DNA of 64,000 nucleotides, from assembly GCA_023238725.1 (NCBI GenBank), contig CM041541.1, positions 9,386,044 to 9,450,043 of the forward strand, read 5' to 3'. The stretch comes from Scortum barcoo (Eukaryota > Chordata > Actinopteri > Centrarchiformes > Terapontidae). Below, in pieces: positions 63,701 to 64,000 of this stretch. Both the position numbers and the translations under genes were made by a program. Under the pieces are notes generated by a model. That model was not told the origin of the DNA. It saw only the letters and a list, made by a program, of their open reading frames with translations, and searched no databases. The first letter of the stretch is position 1. Each line of letters starts with the position of its first letter.

Positions 63701-64000
63701 AGAGGGCGCTGTTGCAGACAAGGTGAAGCCGACATATTTTGAGTTTCTGAGTCAATATACAGGCAATAATAACAAGATAAAAATGTAATGTAGCTGATTT
63801 AAACCTTGAAGCCAGAGAACTTTTACTCCCAAAGTGGAGTTTTGATCCAAAATCACCCAACATCAGGAAGGATTTCAAATATATTGCTGATAAAGCTTCA
63901 GTTTTAGAGCTCTGTAATGAAGGAGAGGGCTCGGTAATGCAGGTCAATGCAGGTTTTTGCAGGTTGTTTTCTGCATACTGATGTAGAAATGAGACTGAAA
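60700..64000. other. Region upstream of the alpha-tubulin gene
   Basis: No gene recognised. It contains a short dispersed-repeat phrase at 60893-60925, AGTACTT-family phrases at about 61160-61435, and C/T-rich stretches at 62480-62590 and 62660-62760. The remainder is AT-rich. Confidence 0.55.
61160..61435. repeat. AGTACTT-rich family, internal fragment
   Basis: TTGAATCTGCAAAGTAACTC and AGAAAATGGAAATACTCAAG match internal phrases of other copies (for example 49941-50049 and 45838-45858). Confidence 0.45.

Noticed and set aside
1..64000. CRISPR-like array, phage genes or bacterial operons
   Set aside because: The only tandem arrays are microsatellites and one degenerate minisatellite without spacers. 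All recognised genes are intron-containing vertebrate genes or a LINE.

Overview
This window is vertebrate nuclear DNA and most likely comes from a ray-finned fish, probably a percomorph-type teleost. The sequence shows a complete intron-rich gene with vertebrate exon phases, a vertebrate-type alpha-tubulin gene whose first exon encodes only the start Met, (CA)n/(TG)n microsatellites in the introns, and repeat types I recognise as common in teleosts. No operons, CRISPR arrays, phage or bacterial genes are present.

Layout. Bases 1-130 may be the last coding exon of an unidentified membrane protein. Bases 131-5565 are intergenic with no gene that I can see. A 27-exon gene on the + strand runs from the ATG at 5766 to the TGA at 49491. 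It encodes a 790-residue type II membrane dipeptidyl-peptidase-like protein, best called dpp10, which is a Kv4 channel auxiliary subunit rather than a protease. Every exon could be read by hand and the reading frame closes with no internal stop. The nucleophile Ser of the peptidase family is replaced by Asp at residue 645, while the catalytic Asp and His positions are kept. Intron 3 (14.5 kb) carries a nearly full-length but frame-broken LINE in antisense orientation (14344-17848), bounded by a 12-bp target-site duplication. The other introns hold microsatellites and many scraps of a short family rich in AGTACTT with CAGTGGTGGA ends.

Bases 49492-54590 form the convergent intergenic gap. An alpha-tubulin gene (tuba4/tuba1-like, 450 residues, 4 exons) lies on the - strand from 60540 down to 54777. 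It has a TATA box near 60666 and a poly(A) signal near 54610. Its third exon has an in-frame extra Tyr codon after the conserved NNY of the nucleotide-pocket region. Its first intron has a degenerate minisatellite with a unit of about 31-34 bp. Bases 60700-64000 hold no recognisable gene.

The two complete genes have no known joint pathway; their adjacency looks like ordinary genome organisation. I found no convincing new biological system. The points most worth following up are the DPP6-like Asp in a DPP10-like pseudoenzyme, the Tyr insertion in tubulin, the LINE insertion with its duplicated target, a 49-bp palindrome made of two element ends, a 493-bp foldback element, and several gene-free stretches that might be conserved regulatory DNA.
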